Positions 45,804 through 62,813 of a stretch of 64,000 bases of DNA are shown in pieces. Origin of the DNA: Brachypterus glaber (lineage: Eukaryota; Arthropoda; Insecta; Coleoptera; Kateretidae). The position numbers were made by a program, and so were the translations under genes. The stretch spans positions 37,786,774 through 37,850,773 of the forward strand of contig OY294049.1 of the NCBI GenBank assembly GCA_958510825.1, read 5' to 3'. The notes under the pieces are model-generated. The model did not search any database and was not told the origin of the DNA. It was given only the letters and a program-made list of their open reading frames with translations. Position 1 is the stretch's first letter. Every line of letters starts with the position of its first letter.

Positions 45804-48268
45804 CTACAACATTATATCTACGTATTTGGCAATAACAAGTGCTAATTCACAGTGCCCCCCGAATACTGCTTTACTGTTCAGGGGGCTTTTCCAGTTTTCC
45901 GACAAATCGTCGTATTGCTCGGCTGCCTGTCGCTCTAATTCTTGGAACACGTTGTCGTTCGAGCTGTGGTACTGCTCCAAAGCTTGTATTTCCAGCACTT
46001 CGGACATGCTTACTTGAACCGGAACCACTCCCTCGTTCTTGTCGTCTTCCTTGAATACAAAATCGACCGAATTTGCTATGTAATCATCTACGTCGTCTAT
46101 TTTCAGAGCTTTAGCTAAAGCGTTACTTTTTGATAGTACTTTATACTTGGTGCACTCCTCAGATGCGTTCTTAACTAATTGTTGAGGTTTCTTTCCAGGT
46201 TTTGCTTGTGGTACACTAACTTGAGGAGTCTTTTTTAGTTTAGATTTAACTTTATTATTTTCCAAATAGGTAGATACTTGTTGTTGGCTAGGTAGCACCC
46301 AGTGAGCTGGGGGTGGTGGAGGTGAAGGTACATATTGCATATAAGATCTCTGTTGAGTGGTTGGCCTCAAATAATTTTGCATTATGTTTTTGTTCATCGT
46401 CATTTGATTGTAATATTGAGGTTGAGGAACATACGGCGATGGGTACGCACTTGATGTTCTGTGCTGGGGTACCATCACAATAGACGGTGTATACTGCTGT
46501 GTGTAGTTCTGGACGTAGTTTCTATGGTATCCTCTGTTTGTCATAAACTGCGAGTACATACAGGTGCTTTGGTGGTAGTTACTGTTGTAATATTGCGGAT
46601 AATTCACGAAACTTTGAGGATATTGATAGTTGGAACTAGCTGTTGAATATGTTACATTTACGTTAGAAGTACTTGTTGTAACAACTGACGTATTTTTGCT
46701 CATGTTAGAACTGACATATGCATAAGTACTATTGTTACATCTATCAGACGGAATTGTGACAGGATTATCCGGAAATGGGTGTTTCTGAATTTCCTTTGGA
46801 GTTTCCGAGATGCTCTTTTTTGATAACGGTACAAATTCGGCTATTTCTGAAGGCTCCTTGACAAATGTTCTTGATATAGATATCGTTGGGATTATTACAC
46901 AATCTGGGACAATTGTCACCGGTACCAGCTGAATTGTTTTTTCTTCGTTTTCTTCGCCTATCTTACATTTAAACATGCTCATTTGGCTTAAAGTTTTAGC
47001 AGCTGTTGGTGGTGATTTTGCATGTAATTTGCCTTGTAATACTGCCGAGTAAAGTCTTTTTTCAGAATTGTTTTCACTTGAAATAGTTTTTGTTGATTCT
47101 AATTTAGATTCATTTCGTGGTGTGTCCTCTATTTTTTCGATGTTCTGTTCTTTAAAAGCATTCACTCGTCGTACTTGGGCTGTTATATACTAAAAAAAAA
47201 ACGAATTATGCCTATAGCTTCTTTTTTTTATGAGCAGTACTGTAGTACTGTTTATAAACATTTTTAAACGTTATATCAGTATTTTTGTTACCTTGATGTC
47301 TTTATAATTGTAGTCTTCTTCAGATAAAAAATAGCAGTCGAATATTTCTCTACTATTACGACATCTAGATAAAAAGTACGACCCAAAAGGAGATTTATAA
47401 CGTGATCTTGGGTGGTGTGGCTCAGGCACATAGTCAGAGCTCCATATTTTCTTAATACTATCTAATAAATAAAAATATTAATTTTACTGAATTTCATTTG
47501 AATAATTTTTAAATTTTTAACCATTACATTTAACAAATCATACCTGAGGTTAGTTGTAATTTCATAATTTTTTCCACGAATGTATTTGTTTCCAAAAACG
47601 GAGATTCGTAATATAATTCATTAAAAAGGTCGTCACATTTAAGTTTCATTAATTCACCTGGTTCTAAATCAGTAAAATTGTATGTCTCTAAAAAAGCATA
47701 ACAAGTAATAAAAGCTCCTCGTTTTTTTACGCGAGAAACTTACTATCGTTTAAATACCACACATATAAATCGTCGGTTTCGGCCAACATCCATGGTTCTA
47801 CATTATCCTTCTCACAATCAGTTTCAGACATCCTCAAAGGAGTGTCATGTGTTAACCGTGTATTGTAGGATTGTTCTCTAGCTTTGTTGTATTTAAAATT
47901 ATGGTATAAGGCTAATTTGCTTTCTGGTATAGTATCGGTTACGTACCTAGGGTAGGAATCCGTAATTTTTTCATAGCTAAGGCTTTTTTTCATGATATAA
48001 AGGTCCTGTCAAAAAGTCAAATTAAATTGCTAAATAGATAATATGTTTTTATATAATTATTTACCAGATTTGCTTTTTGAAAGTCTGTAGAAGTGTGGTA
48101 CCATATTTTATCGCCGCTGTATGCAATGTTTTTATATGCATCCTTCAGCCGATCTTTTATACTCATAGCCGAAGAACCAAATTTTGAAATAAGGAATTTT
48201 GACATTCCATTACTGCCTAGATTTTGTTTTTTTAGGTACCAATTAACTTTAACAATGGAATTAAACAT
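45804..48268 (-). CDS. Uncharacterised 721-residue protein with prion-like Tyr/Asn/Gln/Pro-rich centre
   Basis: I do not recognise this gene. Five exons join in frame: 48268-48065 (phase 0), 48005-47744 (phase 1), 47687-47544 (phase 1), 47461-47292 (phase 0) and 47189-45804, with GTAA/GTAT donors and pyrimidine-rich acceptors, for 2166 bases and 721 residues. The start is the ATG of MFNSIVKVNWYLKK. The first ~260 residues look like ordered domain sequence with many aromatics (for example EPWMLAETDDLYVWYLND, RYKSPFGSYFLSRCRN). Residues ~265-415 are Ser/Thr/Lys-rich. Residues ~417-560 are dominated by Tyr, Asn, Gln, Ser and Pro and end in a five-proline run before AHW. The tail is acidic (KIDDVDDYIANSVDFVFKED). 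Low complexity of this kind is common in RNA-binding or condensate proteins, but that is only an inference. It is divergent from dysbindin. A TTTATT on the + strand at 45619-45624 would serve as its AATAAA. Confidence 0.88.
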
Positions 48269-48592
48269 GTCTTTAGCTGGTTAATGCAACAAAACTACCA
48301 GCAATCAGTTCCATTATTAAAATATACTTAAAATTTACCTTTAAAGAAAGTAGTTAAAATTATTACAATATTGAATTTATTTTCGATTATTCAAACTTTA
48401 CGCGCGAATCGTTTTCGAATTTTTTATTTTGCGAACTTTTGAGCAAACGAGAATTATGTAAAATGGTCCATGAGAACTGTCAAAATCATATGTGAATGTT
48501 TTGCCAGTTTTACGTTGGAATGTTTTCTTTTTTATATTTTAAAAGTGTATCAATTTAAATTAGTTTAATGTGTTAATTTATTGTTAGTTACT
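48269..48592. promoter_or_regulatory. Bidirectional promoter region between the two start codons
   Basis: 324 bp separate the ATG of the 721-residue gene (-) from the ATG of dysbindin (+). Both 5' UTRs and both promoters must fit here unless non-coding first exons lie elsewhere. The sequence is AT-rich with one CpG-bearing patch near 48400-48415 (TTTACGCGCGAATCG). No TATA box is clear. Shared head-to-head control is an inference from spacing. Confidence 0.55.
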
Positions 48593-49432
48593 ATGTTGTC
48601 TGGTATAAAAGAAAAATTATTAAATGTTAAAAAAAACGTTAACTTATTTAACAATAATGAAGAGAAGACTGTCAAATGCAATGAATCAGTAAATGTATAT
48701 GCAGGGGCTGATATATTATCTAAATACCAAGAAGACTGGGTAGCTATTCATGACACTAATGTAAAAAATGCCGAAGTTGCTGAAAAAATTGCCAGTGATA
48801 TTCAAACAGTATCAAATAAGGTTAAACATGATCATAAAAATATTGATCTTATAATTCATATATTAAGTCAGTCTAACTTAAAAACTAACATAACAAATTG
48901 TTTAGGTCAAATAAAAACTTTATACAGCTCATGTGAAAATGTAGAAAAGAGTTTGCTAGAACTAGAAGATTTAATAGATGAAATAAACTTTGAGAATGTT
49001 AAAAAACAACATGCATATCATTTGGAACAGTACAAAATAAGAAAAAAAGGTATACAGTTGAAATTATCAGTATTAACAGTATACTAAGGGTTAATTTTAT
49101 ATTTTAGATTCTTTAGTTGAAGTAGAAAATACTTTAAAGGAGAATTATAATAAAAAACTTGCCGAGTTTGAGATTAGCAAACAAAAACTTTTGGAAGAAA
49201 GACAAAAAGTATTTCAAGAGGCTTTTAAAAGTGATTTAGAGGTTTATAAAAACTTGGGAACTATACCCAGTAAGTAAAAATATAAAATTTTATTATGTAG
49301 GTATTTTAAAAACAATTTTTTTTAGAAGTAGAATTACCAAAAAAGCAACAAGGTGCCTTATTAGAAGAAATCCAGTTAGATTTTGATCAAAATGAACTGG
49401 ATCAATTTTTTGGAGAAAACTCAAATCAATAA
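48593..49432 (+). CDS. Dysb: Dysbindin (BLOC-1 subunit), complete
   Basis: Three exons: 48593-49049, 49108-49269 and 49326-49432, both introns in phase 1 with GTATAC/GTAAGT donors and TTTTAG/TTTTTAG acceptors, giving 241 residues and a TAA stop. The start is the ATG of MLSGIKEKLLNVKK; the frame upstream of it has only TTG-type triplets. Family marks: GADILSKYQEDWVAIH (residues 38-53) matches the vertebrate segment containing LLSRYEDTWAALH; the coiled-coil region includes ENVEKSLLELEDL (~115-127) and the HLEQYKIRKK helix (~143-152); exon 2 carries LLEERQKVFQEAFKSDLEVY; the end is acidic (DQNELDQFFGE). Dysbindin is a subunit of BLOC-1, which sorts cargo to lysosome-related organelles, and in flies acts in synaptic homeostasis. 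It is shorter than human dysbindin (351 residues) because the long C-terminal extension is absent, as in other insects. Confidence 0.92.
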
Positions 49433-49602
49433 TGCAACTTTTTTCACTAAATATATCTTTTTATATATCTTAAATATTTTTATAGCAAATACATATATTT
49501 ACATATCATACTTATTATAGAAGAGAAGGGTTTTTGCAATATTTGTTACAAGTAAAAAATCTAATTCATCTTCCTATTTTTTATGGAGTTTAAGGGTGTT
49601 AA

Positions 49603-49608
49603 AATAAA
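49603..49608 (+). other. Candidate polyadenylation signal for dysbindin
   Basis: AATAAA about 170 bp after the dysbindin stop codon, followed by T-rich sequence. Position and motif fit; no cleavage site can be shown. Confidence 0.5.
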
Positions 49609-49649
49609 ACTAATAAAAAAGTTTATTTGTTTTTATTTATATGATGATG

Positions 49650-52080
49650 CTGGAGAATAAAAAATTATTCAGCTATATTTTCTGTTTCATAAAAGTATTT
49701 ACAACTTACAAATGGATCTGAGACTTATGAGATCTTAAATTATAACTAAAATATATCACCAAAATTAGTTTTTTTTTTAAGCAGGATGATCACAATGATA
49801 ACACAGGCCTGCAACATTTGCACTGCAGATAAAGATTTTTCTCAGGCTCAGGGACCCTTCAAGGTGGGTAAAAATTATTTTGGGGTGCTATATATCGACA
49901 CTCCCAAGCAACAAGGATGTAACTCAAGTTAGACCCATTTTGAGTTATACTCATAGGTAAACGCCTTGAAAAAAGACACACATGGTAGTACTACTCAGGT
50001 TTCTCCACAGTCCACTTTAAGCAAAAGTTTACTTAAAATCACTAAAGTAAGAAATTCTAAACTTGAATATTAGCAGAAACAAACAGTAAATAAACAATAA
50101 ATACTTAAACAGTTAATTAGAGAATTTTATAAGATTTAAAATGATGTATCACACGACTTCCTTTTCCACTTCAATCATTTACCACCCTTAAATAACAAAA
50201 AAAAATATTTTAGAAATTTAGCTGTCGTGAAAAGTGACAATATATGAGTTACGGCTTTGTTGCTTGGGGGTATCGATATGTTTGCCAAATTACCCCCACA
50301 ATGTCAGGTTTTTGAGGTCCCAATTTAAAAATGCAAAAAAGTCATTTTTGGAATTAAAATTACTCTAAAATGAGAAAAGCTACTCCAATTTCGACAATGG
50401 ATTTGAATTAAGCTTGAAAAAAACTATTAAAATCAAATAATTGAGTTTACTGAATTCAAAAATGCCCAAAGTGGCTTTTTATACTTTTTATTTGAGATTT
50501 TTTAAAAACCTGACATTAAAGAGCAATTTAGTGAACAGATTTGGATTCAGCAGTCAAAATCCCTAAGTTTAAAACTGTGGGCCTGTGTAGTATTTATATA
50601 ACTTCGGAAATAGCCAGTTTTTTTTTTTTAATCTGAGTCATTTAATAAATTTATTAAAATAATCAGCTTAAAAAATCGCCTGTTCTAAATGGTATGATAT
50701 ATTAAACAAATTTCCCTAAACCAGTGGGTTTTACAGCCATAGAAAATTAAGAAAATTTACAGTGGTTTGCATTTGATTTTTTCCAATACAATTTATATGG
50801 CATGCATTTTCCAACAAAATATATACCATGGAAAATTTGGATGTTCCAAAAATATATTTTTGTTGGAATCACTATGAAATACTTAATTATTAATCTAATT
50901 ATATGATTAATAATAATAAATATCTAATATAAGCCCTTATACTTTAAAGTTAAATTGATTATATAACTACGAATATGGTGAATAACTTTAGAAAAATAGT
51001 TTATTATTAAAAACTACATTTTTTTTTTTATTGAAGATAATACATTATATAAACCAAGTTTGTTTAAAGTCAAAATCTTTGACCACGTTTTTTTCACATT
51101 TCTTGACGTTTTAGACATTCTGAGTTGAAATCAGTAAAAAAAATTTTTGCGTCTCTCTGTCTGGGTGTAAACTCCATTTCTACATGATATATCGACTTGC
51201 GGTTTTTTGCATATTGTTTCTTATTGTATTCTGAAGAGCTGATTAGATTTTGGGGGTAAACGATTGGGGGTAAGGGGGTAAAAATAGGGTAAAACTCCTA
51301 TTTTTAGCGTTTTTTGTTTATAATTAAGGCAATTATTATTGTATTTGGTTAATTTAGCACTTATATAAAAGATAATTTTAAATTGGTCAAAAAATGTTAT
51401 AAACAACGTTTTCCTAAAATGCATTGTTTTCGAGATATTGGCGTTTAAAGCAGTAAAAGGTTTTTTTAGCATATCTCACATATTTATAACCTGATTTCAA
51501 AAAATTATATTTTAAATAAACTCTTTTTAAGCCCTATAAAAAATGTTATATATAGTTTTTTGCTTATATATAATGTTTTAAAGATAGAGAATTTAAAATC
51601 AAACAAAACAACTAGTTTGAAATTTGCAAACTAGATGGCTCTAGTACAATATTGCCGATGTTTTGATAGGGTGCTTGCAACGTTTCATCTAGTTCTATCT
51701 GACTATCATTTGTTTTGTGCCTCTCTATTTACAAATGGCAGGAAAAAGGATAGCACCAACAAATGAAAGCAATTAGGATAGAAAACAAATTTGGTTTATT
51801 TCAGTGTAATATTTTCTTTTTTTTAAATTATAAAATAATTGAATTTTTATTGTCAAAATTGTAAAAATAAAATGGTTTTATTTTAATAATACCTATATTT
51901 TAAAACTGATATTTGCAGACCACTTATATTAAAAAACACATGCCTTTTTTTTTTCATTATAATTTAATAAAATTAGGCCATTTATAAATTTTAAGTTGTT
52001 GCGTCTTTACAGGGTAATACAAACGTAAGTTACCAAATGTTTAGGGGTCATTCTGAAACACGCAAAAAAAAACGGTCCGG
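49650..52080. other. AT-rich intergenic DNA
   Basis: No exon found. A fragment at 50118-50175 (AGAGAATTTTATAAG...ATGATGTATCACACGAC) matches the inner part of the CAGTGCGGTCC elements. Confidence 0.5.
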
Positions 52081-52089
52081 TGCTTTTTA

Positions 52090-52993
52090 TATAGGTACCC
52101 TGTTTTTTTCACCTGAAACTTTAAAATATAGCGAATACTATGCATTTTAGAAAAAAAAATGTAGGACAAAAGTTGTTTATTTTAATGGGAGAAACAAAAT
52201 GCCGTATTTATTTTTTACGGATATTTACGTTTTCAAGGTAATTTCAAGGTCAACTTTGTTTTTTTTTTTAATAGAAACCTATATTTTTTTACTGCTATTT
52301 AACAATAAAAATCTTTTGTAAAAACTTTTTTTGATCGGACTTTTAGTTGCAGAGATAACACAACCACACAAAATTAAAAAAGTTGGATCTCCGACGGACC
52401 CGACTAGTCATTTCCTATGTATTTTGAGCCGCTGACTCCGAGTCTGAGGTCGGAATTTGAAAGTTAGCTGCTATTTTCTACATAACCTTAAAAAACTTAT
52501 ATCATTGCGAAAAGTATGTTTTTTGAGGTTATGTTGAAAATGGGACCTAACTTTAAAATTCCGACCTCAGATTCGGATTTAGCGGCTCAAAATTCATAGG
52601 AATTGTCCAGTCCGTCGGAGTTCCATACTTTTTTAATTTTGTGTGGGTGTGATATCTATGTAACTAAAAGTTCGATCAAAAAAAATGTTTAACATTTTTT
52701 TTTTTTCGTTTGAGGAGAATTAAAATATATATGTTTCTATTTAAAAAAACAAAGTTGACCTTGAAATGACCTTGAAAACGTTACAATCTCTAAAAAATAA
52801 ATACGCCATTTTGTTGCCCCCATTAAAATAAACAACTTTAGTCGACTTTTTTTATAAAGAACTTTCACTTTCGGGTTTAGACCGTGTTAATGGATTTTCA
52901 CTTTCCGACGTTTCGTCTCTTACTACTTTTTTTTAATTAGTAGTATTCGAGATATTTGAAAGTTTCAGGTTAAAAAAAAACACCCTGTATATA
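52090..52993. mobile_element. ~900-bp foldback element, arms about 400 bp
   Basis: TTCACCTGAAACTTTAAAAT at left pairs with the region ending TTGAAAGTTTCAGGTTAAAA at right. Pairing continues through AAGGTCAACTTTGTTTTTTT and AAGTTAGCTGCTA-like inner arms with GAGTCTGAGGTCGGAATTTG matched by AAATTCCGACCTCAGATTCG. The right end carries ACACCCTGTATAT. Confidence 0.85.
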
Positions 52994-53583
52994 TTTTTAA
53001 GTAGAATTAGATTAGAATTGTGTAACTTATTTCTGAATAACCCTGTATAATTTTCAATGATTTCTTTTAAATATAAAATATTTTTTAGGGTATAAAATAC
53101 AATTCAGGTGTACATAAAAAATTAGGGTTTCTTATAAAGAAAATTACGTAACCACAAATATATGTATAACGAGTATTTACATTAAATTTATACAATGTGA
53201 AATTTTTAAAATGAATGAAGTCCAGAAATAATATTTTCTTACAAGCATACCTCGGACAGGTCGATTTTTATTTTACTCTCATGACGTCAAGTTTAAAAGT
53301 TTAAATAGGACCATATTTTAAGTAATAACTCATTTGAAAGGTTTATTTCTTTCAAAAAATAATAAAAACATCGCCAAAATTCTTGGCCCCCTAATCAATT
53401 TGGAACGCAAACAAAAATTATTCTAACAAATATGAGGGTTTAATTCTACATTTTTCTTAAATGCTTATCACATTTAAGGTTATTTTCATGGAATGGGTAC
53501 ACGCCAAGGAATTAAATTAAAAAATTGTACCAATTTTTATTGAAAAAAATCAAAGTTGTCACAAAATGTGAGAAACAGACGTG

Positions 53584-54018
53584 AATAACCAATATGCCCC
53601 TTGTTCTCAAGCAAAACATTTACGTCCAACACATTATTCAACCATTATCCTTCCATTGCGAATCGAAATTGGAGACAATTTAATTTTTTTGGGCAATAAG
53701 GATTATCAATTTTCTACAGCAAGGGAATGTTCAAAGAATGAACTGGCCAGCAAACTCACCTGACATGAATCCTTGTGAGAACGTGTGGGATATGCTAAAA
53801 AGGGCCATTTTGAATAGAGATAACCCCCTATTGTATTGTAATGGTTTATTGTCGTTCTAGGACCTATTTTATAGGTATTTTACCCTTAAGGAGCTAATTG
53901 TTGCTCAAGAAGAATGAAACAATATATTGCAGGAAGCCATTAACAACCTTTTTTTATTAGCATGCACAGAAGTGTTAATATTTTGCTTGAGAACAAAGTA
54001 GGACATACTGGTTATTTT
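53584..54018 (+). mobile_element. Broken Tc1/mariner-type transposon with transposase C-terminal remnant
   Basis: The ends form an inverted repeat (AATAACCAATATGCCCC... at left, ...GGACATACTGGTTATT at right), each continuing with a block reading TTGTTCTCAAGCAAAA or its complement. Inside, from about 53738, the plus strand reads WPANSPDMNPCENVWD, the C-terminal catalytic block of Tc1-like transposases (E of CENVWD being the third acidic residue), then KRAILNRDNP. The frame resumes near 53889 with KELIVAQEE, a TGA where Trp is expected, then NNILQEAINNL. The N-terminal domain and the first two catalytic Asp are missing, so the copy is inactive. Confidence 0.8.
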
Positions 54019-54019
54019 T

Positions 54020-55795
54020 GGCGATGTCTACAAAAAAAGTGTAAAAAAAGTTAATATAGACAGGGGTCAAATATCGTCTTCCAAGAGAGCTGAGAGCTAT
54101 TATAGCTATAATAGCTCTCATAAGAGCTGATATCTTTAATGAACTAAAGATATCAATTTTAAAGAAATACATGTCTCATAACTCGAGAACCTCGGTTCCG
54201 ACTTTCAAAAACCAAACACTGTTAAAACCAAAATAAAAACTTTCAAATGAGTGACCACTTAACATATGGTTCTATTTAAAGCTTTAAAGACAGCGCCCCT
54301 TGACGGCAAAAGGTTATCACTCATGAGAGTAAAATTTAAAATGTCCCGCTCAAAATAAAAATAGACCTGTTTGCATAATTCCTCTTAAAAATATTATTTT
54401 GAGTTACCAAATTTATTCATTTTAAAAATGCCACAGTGATATTGGCAAACAAAAAAAACATATCACACAGTGTCACTCCTAATCTAAGATCTAAAGGCTA
54501 AAATTACGACACTATGATTTTGGGATAGCCATAAACAACAAGGAACTAATTTCTATAATCTGTTAAAAAAAATTTTGAAAAAATTTTTTTTTGTAAAAAT
54601 AATGTTTATTCCTTTTGACATTTGCACACTAGGTTTGGACTAGGTCTTAAGTTAGCGAACTTAAGATCAAGATGTAGTACCTCTACTTTGCCACCTTAGT
54701 TTAACCCGAGTTTACCCTTTGGGTAAAAAATAAAATTTGAAGTCTCTGGCTTTTTATCTGCAGAAAAAATATTGTATACCACTATAGTAGTTAGTTGTAT
54801 GTTTTTTTATTGCTATCCATTATATTAATAAATTAAACCTACAAAAAAAAAGTTTTTGGGTTTTAAGATAAATAAAAATAAATACAACAGTTCTAAATTT
54901 TTTTACAAAAAAAAAACGACACTGAATGCCTAATACATAACTTAATAAAAAAAACTAACAAGTAAAAAAAACTAAAAATATTTCAACAAATATAAACAAA
55001 AATGATTTTTGTAAATCAGTGTCCTGAAAAAAAAACTGAGGTGAACACATTTCTTTTAACTGGCCCCCAAATAATATATTTTACTCTTAAATTAACCTCA
55101 AAAAATCTATAAAATAAAATTAAACTAAAATAAGTTTGTTTTTGAGGTGTTTTGAGTAAAAATTCATATGGGTAAAGTATTTAACTAATGATCAACACTA
55201 TGTTTTCTATAGTATTTAGACCCACTGTTTATTAAAAAAATGTTTGGGTTTGAAGAATGCACTAGTGAATGGAGATATCGACTTGAAATTTTGATTTGAA
55301 GTCGATATCTGATTCCTTTCAGAATTTAACACGATAACTGTGACTTTTGAATTGCACCAAAATACCATAAAATGGAAAAATATGACCTCAAAAAGTAGAT
55401 GTTATAATTAACAATGTGTGCCATTTGTACAGATAAAACTGTTTTTTTTTATGATCATATTACTTACATTAAATAATTTGATTGCAAAAGAGACACTTTT
55501 TGTTTATGTTTTACGGGTGAAAAGTTGTTTATAATATTCATAGAATGGTTCAGAAGTATTACTATTTTCATTTGGACATTTTGACAGAAATTAACCACCA
55601 AGCTATAGCTTTTTTAATTTGAAAATGAAACCGCACGCAAAAAAAAACGATTCAATTGTTTTTTAGCGATTTGATTGGATATCAATTTGTCATGGATAAC
55701 TAGATAAGTAATAAGACAGTAAAAAGAAATACTTTTTGCAATTTAAAATTAAGTATATTTTAATAATTTATTATAATTAGTAACAATCGAATAAA
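54020..55795. other. AT-rich intergenic DNA
   Basis: Two short palindromes near 54085-54150 (GAGCTATTATAGCTATAATAG... and TGATATCTTTAATGAACTAA...). No exon seen. Confidence 0.5.
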
Positions 55796-55802
55796 AAATA
55801 TT

Positions 55803-55921
55803 GTATAATACACGGGCAAAAAGTTAAATTTCGATTTTGTAGGTTTATTACCCTCGGGCCGGCCCTCGGCTTCTAAAAACCTACTCAGTCGAAAAACTTA
55901 ACTTTTCGCCCTTGTATTATA
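55803..55921. mobile_element. Foldback element
   Basis: ATAATACACGGGCAAAAAGT pairs with CTTTTCGCCCTTGTATTAT, and GTAGGTTT with AAACCTAC; the centre is GC-rich (CCCTCGGGCCGGCCCTCGG). Confidence 0.8.
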
Positions 55922-56622
55922 AATAACTATTTATTTTTATCTACAGATCATGTTTTTTTCCGTTCAGAATAAATCCATTTTCCATTTTATGGTACCAACT
56001 TAAAATAAAAAAGTAAAAACAGTGCCATATAATTATTCTACATTAAATTAATACATAAAATATATATAAGCGTATTTTTTTGCGAATTTTTTAAGTTTTT
56101 AAACTTTTTATAAGATTTTTATATTTCTGTACTACTCAGAATGCACCAATATAACATGACATTGTATAACTGATAAATAACTGCAAATTACAATTATTTT
56201 AAAATTAACAAAAAAACTATAAAACCTTTATTTTTTTTTTTGTTGCATAAAAGTGATTAATCAATTAATATTTAATTAACAATGTCTTGTATTTCTTGGG
56301 CTTTAGTCTAACCTATAAACCAAAGAAAAATTGATTTTAGATCAGAAGACAACAATGTTTTTTAATTTTATGTATTTTTTTTAGTATTTCCGAGCAAAAA
56401 ATCTAATTTTCACGATTTTTTCACCTATTTGTTAAACTGTTCTTTTTTCACTATTTTCTGATAAACTGCTAGTATTTTGAAATGTAGAAAGTTTTTGAAA
56501 CGACTAGGGACACTGTCCCTACGTGGATTTTTGAAAATTTACAGGAGAGATTTATGTTAAGTCATTAAGGTGGGTCGCCAGTACCTGTTTGCTAAAATAA
56601 GGTAGGTGGCCGAGAGCCTCTG

Positions 56623-61054
<4,432 letters not shown>

Positions 61055-61322
61055 CTAAAAAACAATAGAAATATAATATCCGGTAAAAAATATTTTTTCC
61101 TATTCGTTTTTTTATTTTCGTAAAAAAAATAGTGCATGTTATTCGAGACAAAAGTGTCGCTCGTGTCTTTATTTATTTGCAAAATCGTCCCTATGCATAA
61201 ACTATATCGATTATACAGGGTGGGGAACGTTCCCCCCCTGTAACGCTATTTTCCCATACCATTAACATGGGCGTAACACTCCCAAATTTTATATTTTATA
61301 GTGCTTATTTTAAAGTTAAGAA

Positions 61323-61519
61323 GGTACCGTCAACCGAGGTGATTTCGGACGGTGTAGGTGACTCGAACACTTTTTCGCAAAACCTTCTGAACCAAAGATC
61401 AGGTGCACAAGTTGTAGGGTTCAATTCCAACTTGTGCACACGTGCATTGGTTCAGAAGATTTTTGTAATGAAGTGTCCGAAGTCACCTACACCGTCCGAA
61501 GTCACCTCGGTTGACGGTA
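61323..61519. mobile_element. Foldback element with GTCACCTACACCG arms
   Basis: GGTACCGTCAACCGAGGTGA and GGACGGTGTAGGTGACT at left pair with AGTCACCTACACCGTCC and TCACCTCGGTTGACGGTA at right; inner TTCTGAACCAA with TTGGTTCAGAA and TGCACAAGTTG with CAACTTGTGCA. Confidence 0.88.
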
Positions 61520-62118
61520 ATATTTATTTAATAAGATGTTATTATACAAAACTACAAGGTTTTTTTTATTTTATTAAAATATAAATTTAAATAAAATATA
61601 AACTCGTTCTTTTATAAGAAGTTTTTAGTTTAAATTATATAATTTTATTTAATGAGTAGGTATTAGATAATTTTCTAGATAATTATTATTAATTTATGAT
61701 AAAATTAGACATGTTTAAATTTCGAATCCCGAATTTTTTGAAATTTTCGGGATTTCGGGATCGGGATCCCGAAACCTGGAATCCCCAATCACTACCAAAC
61801 CAAACAGGAGTATTTCAAAACTAGGGTACACGAGTTATGTATGCTATTTTTTTTTACGACTGTATTTCATAAAGACAATATTAACCATGCTAAAAACTAA
61901 AAATAAATGCATTTTTAACAATTCTGGGCAAAAAATAAAAAGCCAATGTTCTAAATAGTTAATTGTAGTATTGGAAATGTTGGTTAATTTTTTTAACCTT
62001 GCGACTCGTAGTTTTAATTTAAAAATATAATTAATTAAAAAAATATATACTTAAACAGTATACTAGTATTTTTTGAATTTACTTGTAGCAGGAAAATTGC
62101 ACTAGATAAATTAATATA

Positions 62119-62650
62119 CAGAGCGGTCCAAAAGTCACCACCCCTCTTAACTTTTGAACGAGTTAGGATATCGACTTTCAATTTAGAACACCTAAACTAT
62201 CTTTTTGTATATATTTGCTATTTTTAGCTTTAAAAATGTGGGCAGGGGCGCATGTGGGGCTAATTTTTAAATAGAAAGGGAGGTCGTGTCATAGATCATT
62301 TGAAAGCTTATAAATTTCTCTATCTAACCACATTTTTTATTTTTTTGAGAAGTAAGGTTGAAAATGAAAAATTTCGTCAAAATTTCTTTAAAAAAGATTA
62401 GACAGTTTTTGAAAAATAGTTTCGTGATACATAAATTATACTTTTAAACTAATTTTAAATGATATAAATAAAATTTAACAAAAAAAAATTATAATGTATT
62501 TTTTAGCAAAAAAAAATGAAAACTTTTAAAAAAATGTTTAAAAAATAAAAAAAGGGCCGATTAGAGAATTTAATTTTTTTTAATGATGTAGGTATTACAC
62601 GACCCTCCTTTCCATAAAACAAATCCCTCTGGCTACTGACCACATATGCA
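62119..62650. mobile_element. Truncated copy of the CAGTGCGGTCC element
   Basis: Left end AGAGCGGTCCAAAAGTCACC and AGGATATCGACTTTCAATTT match 31731-32440. The right terminal arm is missing. Confidence 0.8.
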
Positions 62651-62813
62651 CATGTTAAAAGCTTTATTATTGGCAATTTTCCAGCGTTTGTTTAAGTATA
62701 CTATAAAATTATTCAATTAACGGAAATGCAAGATTTGCTTAAAAAATTTTTACGAGTTTTCCCTTAGCAACAACTCTAAAATAAATTATTTGTATAGTTA
62801 TTTTAAGTAATTC

